A stretch of 58,190 bases of DNA from assembly GCA_910577785.1 (NCBI GenBank), contig CAJTNT010000019.1:18252-76441 (forward strand), written 5' to 3'. This DNA comes from an uncultured Lachnospiraceae bacterium. GTDB lineage: Bacteria > Bacillota > Clostridia > Lachnospirales > Lachnospiraceae. Positions 34,786 through 43,269 of this stretch are shown here, piece after piece. The notes below the pieces were generated by a model, which was not told the DNA's origin, made no database searches, and saw only the letters and a program-made list of their open reading frames with translations. Numbering within the stretch: position 1 is the first letter of the stretch; every line of letters starts with the position of its first letter. A program made the position numbers and the translations under genes.

Positions 34786-35370
34786 TTATTTCCTATTCGT
34801 AATTACGCCGTCAATCAGGCCATACTCCTTCGCTTCCTCTGCCGACATGTAGTTGTCCCTCTCTGTATCCGCTGCAACCACCTCGTATGGCTTGCCGGTA
34901 TTCTCTGCTAAAATTGTATTCAGACGATGTTTCGTCTTCTGGATATTATCTGCCGCGATCTTGATATCTGTTGCCTGCCCTTTGGCTCCGCCTGAAGGCT
35001 GGTGTATCATAATCTCCGCATTGGGCAGCGCATACCGCTTGCCCTTTGTCCCGCCTGCCAGCAGAAAAGCGCCCATGCTAGCCGCAAGGCCAATGCAGAT
35101 CGTCTCCACATCGCACTTAATATAATTCATCGTGTCATAAATTGCAAGGCCAGCCGTCACAACCCCTCCTGGGGAATTGATGTACAGATGGATGTCCTTG
35201 CCTGGATCTTCTGATTCCAGGAACAGTAGCTGCGCCACTACAAGCCCGGCTGTCACCTCATTGACTTCCTCCCCCAGGAAAATAATCCTGTCCTTCAGCA
35301 GCCTGGAATAAATATCATAAGACCGCTCTCCCCGGCTGGTCTGCTCTACCACGTAAGGCACTAAGCTCAT
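34786..35370 (-). CDS. clpP: ATP-dependent Clp protease proteolytic subunit ClpP
   Basis: Barrel-forming serine protease, 194 residues. Catalytic Ser in CIGLAASMGAFLLAGG, catalytic His in IMIHQPSGGAKGQATD, and Asp in ADTERDNYMSAEEA. YVVEQTSRGERSYDIYSRLLKDRIIFLGEEV is the normal N-terminus. The start at 35370 follows AAAGGAGGGAACCAG. It lies 26 bases after the trigger factor stop, the usual tig-clpP-clpX order. Confidence 0.96.
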   Translation of the reverse strand: MSLVPYVVEQTSRGERSYDIYSRLLKDRIIFLGEEVNEVTAGLVVAQLLFLESEDPGKDIHLYINSPGGVVTAGLAIYDTMNYIKCDVETICIGLAASMGAFLLAGGTKGKRYALPNAEIMIHQPSGGAKGQATDIKIAADNIQKTKHRLNTILAENTGKPYEVVAADTERDNYMSAEEAKEYGLIDGVITNRK

Positions 35371-35396
35371 CTGGTTCCCTCCTTTCACCATAACGT

Positions 35397-36683
35397 TTAA
35401 ACTTCTACTGCCTGCTCTGTAATCAAATCTACCGCTTTCTGGATGGACAAGTCGGTACGGATGGATTTCCTCTCGGTATCGTCCATCAGATCCTCCAGTT
35501 TTTCTTTTTCAATATTATAGGCTGCTGCCATGTGCTCGATTTCTTCTTCAAATTCTTCCTCAGAGACTTCCAGCTGCTCTGCCTTGGCAATCGCCTCCAG
35601 TACCAGGCTGGACTGAATCCTCTTTAACGCATCCGGGCGCATCTGCTCCTGAAGCGCCTCAACTGTTGCCCCCGTAAACTGCAGGTACTGCTCCAAAGAC
35701 AGCCCTTGCTGCCCAATCCGGGAGGCAAATTCCTCCAGCATGGAACTTACCTGCGTATCCAGCATAGCGTCCGGGATCTCCATCTTGGCTCCTTCCACTG
35801 CCTTCTGGACAGCCTCGTCCTCCTTCTGGCGCCTTGCCTCTTCTTGCTTGCGCTCTTCCACTGCCTTCCTCACGCTCTCCCGGTACTCTGCAAGCGTATC
35901 AAACTCAGAAACATCTTGGGCAAACTCATCATCCAGCTCCGGAAGTTCCTTGACCTTGATTTCGTTGATTTTCACCTGGAATAATGCCGGGCGGCCAGCC
36001 AATTCCTTGGCATGATACTCTTCCGGGAACACTACGCTGACTTCCACGTTATCCCCAGCGCCTTTGCCAATCAGCTGCTCTTCAAAACCTGGGATAAACG
36101 TATGGGAGCCAATCACCAGGGAATGGTTCTCCCCCTTCCCGCCCTCAAATGCCTCTCCGTCCATAAAGCCCTCATAATCAATGACCGCCGTGTCGCCGTT
36201 CTCTATGGCGCGGCCTTCCACCGCCACCATCCTGGCATTGCTTTCCCGTTCCTTGTTAACCTCGGCGTCCACTTCCTCTTCCGTCACGGTAATCTCTGCC
36301 TTAGCCACCTGAACGCCCAGATATGTCCCCAGAGTTACTTCTGGCTTCACTGCAGCCTCTGCGCTGAAAATAAAAGGCTTGCCCTTCTCAATCTGCACCA
36401 CGTCAATAGTAGGACGGGATACGATTTCCTCTCCGGACTCTTCCACTGCCTTGGGGTATTCCGCGGATATCAAAGAATTGGCGGCATCCTCATAAAACAC
36501 CTCTGGCCCGTATATCTTCTCAATCATCTGCCTTGGCACTTTGCCCTTACGGAAGCCTGGAAGGCTGATTTTACTTTTCTGCTTCTGATAGGCTTCCTGG
36601 ATGGCCTTTTCCAATTCCTCTGCGGGAACCTCAATGATGAGCTTCGCCATATTTTTCTCTAAACTCTCTACCTGTACGCTCAT
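35397..36683 (-). CDS. tig: Trigger factor
   Basis: Ribosome-bound chaperone and prolyl isomerase, 428 residues. It has the ribosome-binding domain (GFRKGKVPRQMIEKIYG, matching the family GFRxxKxP motif), an FKBP-like domain (GDTAVIDYEGFMDGEAFEGGK, FIPGFEEQLIG) and the long helical C-terminal domain. The start MSVQVESLEK follows AAGGAGGAAA; an upstream ATG at 36719 lies before that site. It heads the tig-clpP-clpX-lon-engB group. It is the cytoplasmic counterpart of the lipoprotein at 245-1534. Confidence 0.95.
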   Translation of the reverse strand: MSVQVESLEKNMAKLIIEVPAEELEKAIQEAYQKQKSKISLPGFRKGKVPRQMIEKIYGPEVFYEDAANSLISAEYPKAVEESGEEIVSRPTIDVVQIEKGKPFIFSAEAAVKPEVTLGTYLGVQVAKAEITVTEEEVDAEVNKERESNARMVAVEGRAIENGDTAVIDYEGFMDGEAFEGGKGENHSLVIGSHTFIPGFEEQLIGKGAGDNVEVSVVFPEEYHAKELAGRPALFQVKINEIKVKELPELDDEFAQDVSEFDTLAEYRESVRKAVEERKQEEARRQKEDEAVQKAVEGAKMEIPDAMLDTQVSSMLEEFASRIGQQGLSLEQYLQFTGATVEALQEQMRPDALKRIQSSLVLEAIAKAEQLEVSEEEFEEEIEHMAAAYNIEKEKLEDLMDDTERKSIRTDLSIQKAVDLITEQAVEV

Positions 36684-36801
36684 TGCTGCTATTTCCTCCT
36701 TCAACTTATATACCTTCATTCTTAATCAGCGGTTCGAAAAATGCCCTGATCCATCTAATCACCTTGTTCATTTATAGGGACTAATGCCCAATCGTCTAGA
36801 C

Positions 36802-36810
36802 ATTATACCA
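36802..36810 (-). promoter_or_regulatory. Candidate extended -10 promoter of tig
   Basis: On the minus strand TGGTATAAT gives a perfect -10 box with a TGn extension, about 120 bases before tig. The -35 region is weak. No CIRCE or CtsR-like repeat was seen nearby. Confidence 0.5.
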
Positions 36811-36851
36811 CACTTCTTTTGAAAATACCAGCACTTTTTTGAACGGGATTA

Positions 36852-37838
36852 TTATTCTACATCTAGCAATTCCTGCATAAAATTGCAGTAATCTTTGCGG
36901 TTCTCTTTAATAAATTTAATGGCTGTTGAAGGGTGGCTGTTTAAGATTCCAGTCAGGAGATAAGGAATGTCATACCCCCACACAACTCCTTCTTCCTTTA
37001 ATTTGAGGATATGCTTCTCTACGAAACGGATGATTGGCACCTCATCGTATTTCGGGTTCTTCAAAAAGCTTAACAGGGATTCCATATAACAGTTGCCGGC
37101 GCCGCGTCCCATGCCGCTGACGGTAGCATCCAGAAGGCTAATACCCATGCGGCAGGCTTCAATCGTATTGGCAAAGGCCAGCTGCTGGTTATTGTGGGCA
37201 TGCATGCCGACGATTTTGCCGGAGTCATTGGCAATCTCTACATATTTTTGGGCAAGTTTGGTGATCTGCTCTGGGTAGAAGGAGCCAAAGCTGTCCACCA
37301 GATAGATGGCGTCTGCGGCGCTTCTGGCCAGAAGCGCCAGGCCTGCATAGAGGTCATCCGTATTCACCTTGGAGACCGCCATAATATTAACGGTTACCTC
37401 ATACCCTTTCTCCTTGCAGTCGCCAATCATTTTTACGGCTGCCGGGATCTGGTGGATGTAGGTTGCCACACGCACCATATCAATTACGCTGTCTTGGGCG
37501 GGGAGGATATCTTGCTGGTAATTACACCGCCCCACATCCGCCATAACAGAAATCTTCAGAGGGGAATCGTTCGCGCCCACAATGGCGCGGATGTCCTCCT
37601 CATCGCAGAACTTCCATTTCCCAAAACCCTTGGGATCAAAGAGTTCCTTCGAGGCCTTATAGCCAAATTCCATATAATCTACCCCTGCCTTTTTGTTGGC
37701 CTCATATAGATCCCTGGCAAACTCATCGGTAAAATAAAAATTATTTACAAGCCCCCCGTCCCGCAAGGTACAGTCCATCACCTTAATATCGGGGCAATAA
37801 TCCATTAATGTCCGCCTTTGGCATTGTGTACTATCCAT
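36852..37838 (-). CDS. HMGL-like (DRE-TIM) aldolase-family protein
   Basis: A 328-residue TIM-barrel enzyme with the metal site of the HMG-CoA lyase/4-hydroxy-2-oxovalerate aldolase superfamily. It has MDCTLRDGGLVNNFYF (the DxTLRDGG metal/catalytic motif), YMEFGYKAS, YLVDSFGSFYPEQITKL and MHAHNNQQLAFANTIEA (HxHN metal ligands), and TVSGMGRGAGNCYMES. The start at 37838 follows GGAGGGATGAAT. Substrate is unknown; relatives include aldolases linked to sugar or 2-keto acid metabolism. The enzyme is complete and monocistronic, back to back with the spo0A leader. Confidence 0.8.
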   Translation of the reverse strand: MDSTQCQRRTLMDYCPDIKVMDCTLRDGGLVNNFYFTDEFARDLYEANKKAGVDYMEFGYKASKELFDPKGFGKWKFCDEEDIRAIVGANDSPLKISVMADVGRCNYQQDILPAQDSVIDMVRVATYIHQIPAAVKMIGDCKEKGYEVTVNIMAVSKVNTDDLYAGLALLARSAADAIYLVDSFGSFYPEQITKLAQKYVEIANDSGKIVGMHAHNNQQLAFANTIEACRMGISLLDATVSGMGRGAGNCYMESLLSFLKNPKYDEVPIIRFVEKHILKLKEEGVVWGYDIPYLLTGILNSHPSTAIKFIKENRKDYCNFMQELLDVE

Positions 37839-38008
37839 ATTCATCCCTCCATGTTCTGTCTTTCCATATCTTTCGCGAATTTTTGCTTCTAATCTTTTTC
37901 GATGCTTCCGCGATATGTACCGCAAGCATTTTTCGCACTTTAAACTAACAAAGTACACTTATCATACAAAACATCCCCTGATTTGTCAATATGAACGGCA
38001 CAGACATG

Positions 38009-38038
38009 TTGATTTTAGGCTGCAAATTATGGTATACT
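38009..38038 (+). promoter_or_regulatory. Candidate vegetative promoter in the spo0A leader
   Basis: TTGATT (38009-38014) and TATACT (38033-38038) are 18 bases apart. It is followed 12 bases later by an AAGGAGG site and the 31-codon reading frame at 38057. Confidence 0.6.
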
Positions 38039-38056
38039 TAGGAAAAAGGAGGCTAC

Positions 38057-38152
38057 ATGCGCCTGCCAGAATATATACAAAAAAATAACACCCAAAATGA
38101 CAAACTTCGTGCTATGATAGGAGTACGCGCCACCAAGCTGTCGAATATCTGA
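38057..38152 (+). CDS. Possible 31-residue leader peptide upstream of spo0A
   Basis: The ATG has a strong AAAAAGGAGG site 4-5 bases upstream and follows a vegetative-type promoter. The 31-residue product starts MRLPEYIQKNN, is basic and polar, and has no membrane segment. Its stop (TGA 38150-38152) overlaps the end of a sigma-H-like promoter. I do not recognise it. It could be a real small protein, a leader whose translation affects spo0A, or a remnant of a longer gene; spoIVB, which often precedes spo0A, is not here. Confidence 0.4.
   Translation: MRLPEYIQKNNTQNDKLRAMIGVRATKLSNI
38117..38148 (+). promoter_or_regulatory. Sigma-H-like promoter with overlapping 0A box, spo0A
   Basis: ATAGGAGTA (38117-38125) and GTCGAATAT (38140-38148), 14 bases apart, fit the sigma-H pattern (AGGA... 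and RNNGAATWW). TGTCGAA (38139-38145) matches the 0A-box core bound by phosphorylated Spo0A. The start of spo0A is about 110 bases downstream. Dual vegetative and sigma-H control with autoregulation is known for spo0A in Bacillus; here it is inferred from motifs. Confidence 0.6.
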
Positions 38153-38258
38153 ATATTAATGGGATAACTTTAGCTTGAAGGAGCATTTGAATGCGGATAT
38201 AATACAAATAGTCGCCTTTTATGAGGGTTTATCATGAAAAACTACAGGAGGACACAGC

Positions 38259-39062
38259 GTGGAAAAAATAAATGTGGCAATTGCAGATGATAATGAGAAA
38301 ATCGTGAAAAGATTAAGAGAAATCGTGGGAAGCGACGAGGAACTCCAGGTGGTGGGAACGGCAAAAGATGGCGAAGAAGCATACGAAATGATAAAAAACA
38401 AAGAACCAGATATCGTGCTTCTGGATATCGTGATGCCGAAATTAGATGGATTGACAGTGATGGACAAAATCAAAAATGACAAAAACATCAAAAAACACCC
38501 GGCATTTATCATAATTACTGCAATTGGGCGGGAAGCCATTATGGAGGATGCATTTTCACGCGGGGCCGAATACTATATTATGAAGCCTTTCGACAACAGG
38601 GTGGTAATCAATCGCATCAAACACACCTGCTGCCCGGAAACACAGAAGGGCAACGATGTGCGTAAGGCAAACGCTTATGAGAAAAAACCAGATCCGGAAG
38701 AACAGAACCTGGAGGGGATTGTGACCGATATTATCCACGAAATCGGCGTGCCTGCCCATATCAAGGGCTACCAGTACCTGCGGGAGGCCATTATTATGTC
38801 CGTGACAGATATGGATATGCTCAACTCCATCACCAAAATTCTTTACCCGGGGATTGCCAAAAAATACCAGACCACGCCCAGCCGCGTAGAGCGCGCCATC
38901 CGCCATGCCATTGAAGTGGCCTGGAGCCGCGGCAAGATGGATACGATTGACGAACTGTTTGGCTACACCATCCACAATGGGAAAGGAAAGCCTACCAATT
39001 CCGAATTTATCGCCTTAATCGCAGATAAAATTCGGTTAGAATACAAATCAAGAGAATTATAG
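38259..39062 (+). CDS. spo0A: Sporulation master regulator Spo0A
   Basis: Phosphorylation-activated regulator that commits the cell to sporulation. The 267-residue protein has a receiver domain (acidic pair Asp10-Asp11, phospho-acceptor Asp56 in IVLLDIVMPKLDG, Lys in YYIMKPFDNR). A linker follows, then the Spo0A-specific DNA-binding domain: TDIIHEIGVPAHIKGYQYLR and YQTTPSRVERAIRHAIEVAW. It has a GTG start after ACAGGAGGACACAGC. It has its own promoter region with a 0A box. It is the strongest evidence that the organism makes spores. Confidence 0.96.
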   Translation: MEKINVAIADDNEKIVKRLREIVGSDEELQVVGTAKDGEEAYEMIKNKEPDIVLLDIVMPKLDGLTVMDKIKNDKNIKKHPAFIIITAIGREAIMEDAFSRGAEYYIMKPFDNRVVINRIKHTCCPETQKGNDVRKANAYEKKPDPEEQNLEGIVTDIIHEIGVPAHIKGYQYLREAIIMSVTDMDMLNSITKILYPGIAKKYQTTPSRVERAIRHAIEVAWSRGKMDTIDELFGYTIHNGKGKPTNSEFIALIADKIRLEYKSREL

Positions 39063-39074
39063 GAGGTCTTTTAC

Positions 39075-40511
39075 ATGAAGAAAATACTCTTTGCAGCATC
39101 TGAAGGAAACCCCTTTATCAAAACAGGCGGCTTAGCGGATGTCGTAGGGGCTTTGCCAAAGTATCTGGACAAGAAACAGTTTGACGTAAGGGTCATCCTG
39201 CCCAAATACATGTGCATCCCAGAACATCTGAAGCAAAAAATGACATATGTAACTGAATTTTATGCAGATATGCCAAGAGGACAGGAGTACATAGGAATTT
39301 TTAAAACTGTCTCCGAAGGAATCCATTATTATTTTATTGACAATGAACATTACTTCGCCGGAGACAGCCCCTACCATCAGATATTTGAAGATGTGAATAA
39401 ATTCGCATTTTTCTCCAGGGCGGTATTGGCAAGCCTTCCAGTCCTTGGATTCAGCCCGGACATCCTGCACTGCCACGACTGGCAGGCTGCCTTAATCCCT
39501 GTCTTTCTGAAGGAATTTTACTGCAATGACGTATTTTTCCGCAACACCAAGACTGTCCTGACCATCCATAACCAGAAGTTCCAGGGACGGTGGGTCATTG
39601 ACGACATTGAAAACTGCCGGGATCTCCCAACTGGCTGCCGTTACCAGGCCATGGAGGCCTACGGCGAGAGCAATTTTCTCAAGGCAGGCATCCTCTATGC
39701 AGACCGCGTAACGACAGTCAGCGAGACTTATGCTGCGGAAATCCAGGCCAGGGATGGCGGCGAAGGCTTAGATGGCGTCATGCGCCAGGTGTCTGGCAAG
39801 CTCTCTGGCATCATCAACGGAATTGATTACAAGGAATACGACCCAAAGCATGACGCCTGCCTTCCCTCCCATTTCAGCAACAGGAGCTTTGGCCGCAAGA
39901 AACGCTGTAAGGAACTGCTGCAGCAGGAAATGGGCCTGGAAAAGGATCCCCTGGCTATGGTGATTGGCATAGTATCGCGCATGACAGAACAGAAAGGCTT
40001 TGACCTGGTCAACTGCGTGATGGAAGAACTGATCGATACCATGCATGTACAGGTGGCTATCCTGGGCACAGGGGAGGATCGCTTCGAGAGTTCCTTCCGC
40101 TATTTTGCCCAGAAATATCCCGGCAGGGTATCCGCTTCTATCTCTTACAGCGAAGCGCTTGCCCACAAAATCTATGCTGGGGCGGACGCCTTCCTGATGC
40201 CCTCCCAGTTCGAGCCCTGCGGGCTGAGCCAGCTCATCAGCATGCGCTACGGTACCATCCCCATTGTGCGCGAAACCGGCGGCCTCAAGGATACGGTAGA
40301 AGCCTACAACGAAATCTGGCATACCGGGACAGGGTTCAGCTTTGCCAACTACGATGCAGGCGAGATGCTGTCGATTATCCGCTATGCCTACAGCGTATTC
40401 CAGGATACCCCCAAGGAATGGACGGCAATGGCCAAACGCTGCATGGAAACGGACAATTCCTGGGAAAATTCCGCCGGGAAGTATGAAGCGCTCTATGGGG
40501 AAATCCTATAA
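39075..40511 (+). CDS. glgA: Glycogen synthase (ADP-glucose type)
   Basis: Extends alpha-1,4-glucan using ADP-glucose (GT5 family), 478 residues. The N-terminal FIKTGGLADVVGALPK carries the ADP-glucose-binding Lys (residue 16); HCHDWQAALIPVFL, NGIDYKEYDP, IGIVSRMTEQKGFDLV and the C-terminal PSQFEPCGLSQLISMRYG are all conserved. AGGAGG precedes the ATG. It lies 12 bases after spo0A, so read-through from spo0A is likely; storage carbohydrate and sporulation are often linked in Clostridia. Other glg genes are not in view. Confidence 0.95.
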   Translation: MKKILFAASEGNPFIKTGGLADVVGALPKYLDKKQFDVRVILPKYMCIPEHLKQKMTYVTEFYADMPRGQEYIGIFKTVSEGIHYYFIDNEHYFAGDSPYHQIFEDVNKFAFFSRAVLASLPVLGFSPDILHCHDWQAALIPVFLKEFYCNDVFFRNTKTVLTIHNQKFQGRWVIDDIENCRDLPTGCRYQAMEAYGESNFLKAGILYADRVTTVSETYAAEIQARDGGEGLDGVMRQVSGKLSGIINGIDYKEYDPKHDACLPSHFSNRSFGRKKRCKELLQQEMGLEKDPLAMVIGIVSRMTEQKGFDLVNCVMEELIDTMHVQVAILGTGEDRFESSFRYFAQKYPGRVSASISYSEALAHKIYAGADAFLMPSQFEPCGLSQLISMRYGTIPIVRETGGLKDTVEAYNEIWHTGTGFSFANYDAGEMLSIIRYAYSVFQDTPKEWTAMAKRCMETDNSWENSAGKYEALYGEIL

Positions 40512-40529
40512 AAACAGGAGGCCACCGCC

Positions 40530-42080
40530 TTGAAGAATCCATTACAACAATACACAGATAAACTGCACACACAGACTACCGCTAAAGCAACCAATTCAAT
40601 TCCTCCGAAACGCCCCTGGCATAGCATCCGCCTAGAAGAATACCGCCACCTGATCCAGGCGTTTTTTCTGCTGGCGTTCCTCTATGTCTTGGGAATTTCC
40701 GCCATCCTGCGGGCAGATTTCAACTATATTGACGACCTGGGCAGGGTTGCCCAGGGATACAAGGACTGGGATGGGTTCAGCAGATACTTGTCAAATTTCC
40801 TCTCTACCTTTCTGCATACCGACCAATATCTGACCGATGTCTCACCCTTACCGCAGCTCGTGTCAGCCTTCCTTCTGTCCGCAGCCGGCATGGTAATCCT
40901 ATCTGTCCTCGGCAGCCAGAAGAACATATCCCCCTGGGAAATCATTGCCCTTATCCCCCTGGGGCTGTCCCCTTATTTCCTGGAATGTATTTCCTACAAA
41001 TACGACAGTCCCTATATGGCGCTGTCCATCCTGGCCTCCGTATTCCCGCTGCTCTTTTATAAACGCGGGGCGCTTATATATGGAAGCATATCCATCTTAG
41101 GAATCCTCACCGTATGCACCACCTACCAGCCTGCAGCTGGGATCTATCCCATGCTTGTCATCCTGGTCAGCCTACAGTTCTGGAATCGGAACGCCAACTT
41201 ACAGAAAATCCTCAAATTTATCAGCATTTCTGCCGCCAGCTACTTGATTGGCATGATGGCCTTCCGCTTTTTGCTGATGCGGCCGGTGGATAACTATGTA
41301 TCCGGCTCACTGCCTCCCTTGCCCAAACTCATCCCTCAGACATTGGAGCATTTTAAAACGTATTTCCTGCTGGTCAACAGTGACTTCAAAAAGGAGTGGA
41401 TGATCTTCCTGATACTCATGGCCGCTGCCTTTGTCCTGCTGACAGTACGCGACTCCAGGCAGAAGAAATGGCTGGCCTTTTTGCTCTCTGGCGCTGCCCT
41501 GATCGCTATGGCTCTCCTATCCTTTGGCATCTATCCCCTGCTGGAAAACCCGCTGTATGCGCCCCGGGCAATGTACGGATTTGGCGTATTTGTGGCCTTG
41601 ATGGGCGTATCCATTGCCAGGGCAAAACGAGCATATGCGGCCAAAACGATCTGCTTCTGCCTCAGCTGGTGCCTGTTTGTCTTCTCCTTCACCTATGGCA
41701 ATGCCTTATCCGCCCAGAAGAACTATACGGATTTTCGGATTGAGCTGGCAATTGCAGACTTGAATACCTCCATGCCCTCACCGGAAGAGGGAGAAAAAAC
41801 GGTACAGATTGCCGGCTCCATCGGCTTTGCCCCAGTAATTAACCATATGCCCATCTATTACCAGTCCCTGCTGCATCGGCTGGTTCCTGTCCTGTTCCAG
41901 GAAGAATGGGATTGGGGAATTTATCAGTTCTACAACTATTATGGGCTGCGGAATGTCCGCCTGGACCGCACCGTAGACTTGACAGAAATGAACCTTCCCG
42001 TACTCAAGGACACCATGTACCATACCATCCGCGGGAAAGGGAACAACGTCTTAATTGAGCTAAAACCAAGCAATCCTTAG
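40530..42080 (+). CDS. GtrII-like multi-pass glucosyltransferase-domain membrane protein
   Basis: A 516-residue membrane protein with about ten hydrophobic segments. ILRADFNYIDDLGRVAQGYKDWDGFSRYLS, then HTDQYLTDVSPLPQLVSAFLL, match the Glucos_trans_II (GtrII-like) family, whose members modify surface polysaccharides using lipid-linked sugars. The two Asp in YIDDLGR are the likely catalytic region. It starts at TTG after CAGGAGG, 18 bases after glgA. A soluble extracytoplasmic tail follows the last helix (about 405-516). Substrate unknown. Confidence 0.8.
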   Translation: MKNPLQQYTDKLHTQTTAKATNSIPPKRPWHSIRLEEYRHLIQAFFLLAFLYVLGISAILRADFNYIDDLGRVAQGYKDWDGFSRYLSNFLSTFLHTDQYLTDVSPLPQLVSAFLLSAAGMVILSVLGSQKNISPWEIIALIPLGLSPYFLECISYKYDSPYMALSILASVFPLLFYKRGALIYGSISILGILTVCTTYQPAAGIYPMLVILVSLQFWNRNANLQKILKFISISAASYLIGMMAFRFLLMRPVDNYVSGSLPPLPKLIPQTLEHFKTYFLLVNSDFKKEWMIFLILMAAAFVLLTVRDSRQKKWLAFLLSGAALIAMALLSFGIYPLLENPLYAPRAMYGFGVFVALMGVSIARAKRAYAAKTICFCLSWCLFVFSFTYGNALSAQKNYTDFRIELAIADLNTSMPSPEEGEKTVQIAGSIGFAPVINHMPIYYQSLLHRLVPVLFQEEWDWGIYQFYNYYGLRNVRLDRTVDLTEMNLPVLKDTMYHTIRGKGNNVLIELKPSNP

Positions 42081-42121
42081 TGTAATTTGCCGAGTTGCCA
42101 AGCGGCCAGCCTGCTTGTCCG

Positions 42122-43033
42122 CTAACACACAGACAGCTGGCCGGATTCCATGTCAAAGCGGTAAACACCATCCGAAAGCACCTCTTCCGGCAGTACTTCT
42201 GACAGGTTGATTTCCCTTACAATCCGTGAAAGTTCCTGCGGATCCTCAGCAGCGGAAGCGGGCAGCGCAATTACTTCATGGATGCTGCTAGGAAGGATAT
42301 AGTAGCTGCCGCCTATCTGCCCGGCCACCTGTTCCAACACACCTGGATAGAGCAGGCACCCGGCGCCATTTTGCCGCAGTCTGTTTGTCAGCACATACAT
42401 GGGGACTGCCTCTGACTCCACTTCCTCCCTGGTCAGGCCGCATTCCTCCAAAACAGAGCCATCTATGACCGGCATGAGCAGCTCCGCCAGTGACTGACAG
42501 CAGAACGGAAGCAGACGGGGCGTATTTTGGCTGGCCAGCGACATAAGTTCGTCCGCCCCAATCTGCCAATAATCCAAGTGTTCCGTATGGATTAGGATCA
42601 TGCCGTTCTGGTAAGGGGCTTCCTGCACCAGGCAGTAGAAAACAATTGCCAGATCCAGATAGGGGACGTAAGGGACTTGTTCCAAAAGCTGCTTATTCTT
42701 TTCATAATGAATCAGCTTGTAGACAATCCGGGAACGGACGCGCGCAAAGCAGGTGAAAAAGGACGTGTCCACCTTTTGGATTGCACTGTGGCTGTAATAG
42801 CAGCGGAGGATGCGCTCTTGAATATCTGAAAATGGAACCCCCTTCTGGCAGTCTGCATAATACTGGCTTAAATAGATGGTAGGCGAGATATTGCTGCCAG
42901 GCTCCAAAATGCTAAGGCCGTCTAACAGGATATGGTTATTTCGCTGAAACTGTTGGATAAAAACGCTGGTGCCCACTGGAAAATGAACCTGTAGGGCAGC
43001 GATAAGGTTTTCTTTAAAAGATTCGTATGTCAT
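42122..43033 (-). CDS. DUF5688-like protein of unknown function
   Basis: A 303-residue soluble protein with the features of a family common in Lachnospiraceae: N-terminal YESFKENLIAALQVHFPVGTSV, a middle PYVPYLDLAIVFYCLV and HTEHLDYWQIGADELMSLA, and C-terminal IGGSYYILPSSIHEVIALPA. The start follows GGAGGTATC; the open frame to 43129 has no ribosome binding site. No catalytic motif was recognised. It is monocistronic and convergent with the GtrII-like gene; GGCCAGC and GCTGGCC near 42100-42130 could form a shared terminator stem. Confidence 0.7.
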   Translation of the reverse strand: MTYESFKENLIAALQVHFPVGTSVFIQQFQRNNHILLDGLSILEPGSNISPTIYLSQYYADCQKGVPFSDIQERILRCYYSHSAIQKVDTSFFTCFARVRSRIVYKLIHYEKNKQLLEQVPYVPYLDLAIVFYCLVQEAPYQNGMILIHTEHLDYWQIGADELMSLASQNTPRLLPFCCQSLAELLMPVIDGSVLEECGLTREEVESEAVPMYVLTNRLRQNGAGCLLYPGVLEQVAGQIGGSYYILPSSIHEVIALPASAAEDPQELSRIVREINLSEVLPEEVLSDGVYRFDMESGQLSVC

Positions 43034-43180
43034 ATGATACCTCCTGGGCTGTGCTGGCAGCGGGGGAGGTAAAGATATATGTAATAGATGTATGGATATT
43101 ACTTTAACATGGATTCGTGGGAAATGCAAGAGCGTTTTTGAAAATTTTTACACCATTCAACAAGTGAGTGAAACAGAAAC

Positions 43181-43247
43181 GCGCTCCCGCTCCGATCGGG
43201 ATGCAGCAGTACGAAGCTATAATACACCTCGCTAAGTACCGCTATCC
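43181..43247. repeat. Dispersed repeat, copy B, at the 3' end of potD
   Basis: Same ordered blocks as the copy at 27483-27573: GCGCTCCCGC, GCAGTAC then AAGC, and CACCTCGCT then ACCGCTATC. An internal short palindrome (CCGATCGG) follows the first block. It ends 23 bases before the potD stop on the minus strand. Two copies in one window, both after transporter operons, suggest a genome-wide family. Confidence 0.72.
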
Positions 43248-43269
43248 CTTTCGGGTTTCCTTTGCCGCG

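Noticed and set aside
36720..36851. CIRCE or CtsR heat-shock operator before tig
   Set aside because: No TTAGCACTC-type inverted repeat or heptad repeat was found.
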